Assembly (NCBI GenBank): GCA_031310005.1
Contig: CM062384.1
Coordinates: forward strand, 434,001 to 498,000
Source of the DNA: Dactylellina haptotyla
Taxonomy: Eukaryota > Ascomycota > Orbiliomycetes > Orbiliales > Orbiliaceae
DNA length: 64,000 nt
Reading direction: 5' to 3'
Both the position numbers and the translations under genes were made by a program. Shown piece after piece: positions 62,960 through 64,000 of this stretch (positions are counted from its first letter, which is position 1; the number at the start of each line of letters is the position of its first letter). Below the pieces are notes generated by a model. It was not told where the DNA came from. It saw only the letters and a list, made by a program, of their open reading frames with translations, and did no database searches.

Positions 62960-63500
62960 GGCTCCTTGCGCCTGAACAAGAGTACCGGGGAATCGGGGGT
63001 TCTCATCGAGATTTCATCTATCGCGGCATCGAACAGCCCTCCCGTCAGCTGGGGCTATCGGAAACGTGTGTCGAGGGAGGTGCTTGCGGCGAGGTTGGAG
63101 TGGATGTCGTTGGAGAAGGTGACTGAGCGATGCGGGTTGACCTCATAGTTGACTAGACCGGGTGCGCTGTGTGCTGGTGTTGGGGTAAACACCAAAACAG
63201 CCGGCGCCGCAGCCACCAACCAACCGCATCACGCGGCCGCGCCCCGAACCAGGTTAAATAGCATCTCATCGACCGGATCCTCACCCTCAACGGAAACCGG
63301 CGTTGCTCAGGATCACGGAGGATTACGAGTTACTCTTTGCCTCTTTCATATAGCCCATCGGGTTTGGTTTAAAAACGGTTGTATGGCAGGAACAACGAGA
63401 TCGTAGACATATCAGCTTACGACGCTATCGATAACCGGGGGACATATCTGCCCACTCCAGTATCTGTAATACCTATCTATCTACTCAACGGTTTTCGGCC
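62960..63500. promoter_or_regulatory. Shared divergent promoter region of VPS39 and BTN1
   Basis: 541 bases separate the two divergent start codons, so both promoters must be here or overlap. Short plus-strand frames at 62942 and 63149 are in this region and lack motifs. No specific element was recognised. Confidence 0.6.
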
Positions 63501-64000
63501 ATGAGTCGGCCGCCGGCTTCAACATGGTCGAACGTTGAAGCGTGGTTCGCCTCGGTCATCTCCACTCTCCGATCGTCCTTTGCCGGCGCAAATCCCAGAG
63601 TTTGCGCCGCCTTCTGGCTTTTTGGTGCGATCTTCCCCGATATCAGTTCGAAGTCTGTTGGTGAGACTTATGCTAATACGTAGAAATATTGAAAAGGCCT
63701 TATAAACAATGTCCTCTACGTTATCATCCTCTCGGCCGCACTGGACCTCGTGGGACCCGATGTCCCCAAGGGCGTCATCCTGCTCTTCGACGTCATGCCC
63801 TCGTTTCTCACGAAACTGACCGCACCCTACTTCATTCACCTTATATCCTACCGGGTGCGAGTAATCTGGTTCTTCCTCCTCTCAACATGCGGCATGATAG
63901 TCGTTGCCTTCGGAGATTCCATAGGATGGAGGCTATTCGGTATCGCCGTCGCATCATTGTCCTCCGGCGCTGGGGAGATGACCTTCGTATCCATGACGCA
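63501..64000 (+). CDS. BTN1: Battenin/CLN3-family vacuolar membrane protein, 5' part
   Basis: Exon 1 (63501-63624) and exon 2 (63697 to beyond the right edge) join in frame as [19 protein letters not shown], the hallmark first membrane segment of CLN3/Btn1. The intron has a GTGCGA donor and a TGCTAATAC branch site. Further visible parts include [19 protein letters not shown] and [11 protein letters not shown]. Btn1 is a multi-pass protein of the vacuole or lysosome that affects pH and basic amino-acid balance. About 142 residues are seen; yeast and fungal proteins are usually about 400-460. Confidence 0.93.

Overview
The window is nuclear DNA of a filamentous ascomycete (Pezizomycotina). The genes are spliced with short introns of about 50-90 bases that have GTAAGT-type donors and CTAAC/ACTAAT branch sites. 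The set pairs conserved fungal housekeeping genes (TOM1/HUWE1, VPS39, BTN1, PFK-2/FBPase-2, an ALD-family ABC transporter, a Gyp5-like RabGAP) with secreted pectin-degrading enzymes, which suggests a plant-associated or saprotrophic species. The class (for example Leotiomycetes) cannot be fixed from this sequence alone. Exon limits below were set by hand from splice sites and reading-frame continuity, and the summed exons keep frame in every multi-exon gene given a full model.

Left part (1-17 kb): the 5' end of a minus-strand gene with a myristoylation-type N terminus runs off the edge. A Gyp5-like TBC RabGAP follows at 1742-4851. A poorer, AT-rich accessory stretch (about 7.2-14.3 kb) holds an ankyrin-repeat gene cut by a single in-frame TAA and apparently lacking its N-terminal part. 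It also holds a relic of another fungal repeat-family gene and a secreted lectin-like gene for which no start codon can be found.

Middle (17-43 kb): a 4179-residue TOM1/HUWE1-type HECT ubiquitin ligase in eight exons, a small secreted eight-cysteine protein with a Kex2 site, a PFK-2/FBPase-2 gene with a very long upstream region containing an orphan 5' exon, a peroxisomal ABCD-type half transporter, an intron-containing tRNA-Gly(GCC), and a short membrane-anchored protein of unknown role.

Right part (43-64 kb): a loose pectin-utilisation group with a sugar transporter, a pectin methylesterase, an endo-xylogalacturonan hydrolase-like GH28 and an exo-polygalacturonase-like GH28. Together these would demethylate pectin, cut xylogalacturonan and homogalacturonan, and possibly import the sugars. 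ATTGGNGG/CCNCCAAT sites resembling the galacturonate-response element lie upstream of both GH28 genes. The window ends with a divergent pair of vacuolar genes, VPS39 (HOPS) and BTN1/CLN3, sharing a 541-base intergenic region. I found no CRISPR array, prophage or intact transposon, and no convincing entirely new system. The most unusual signals are the broken ankyrin gene, the decayed accessory island and the small pectin cluster.
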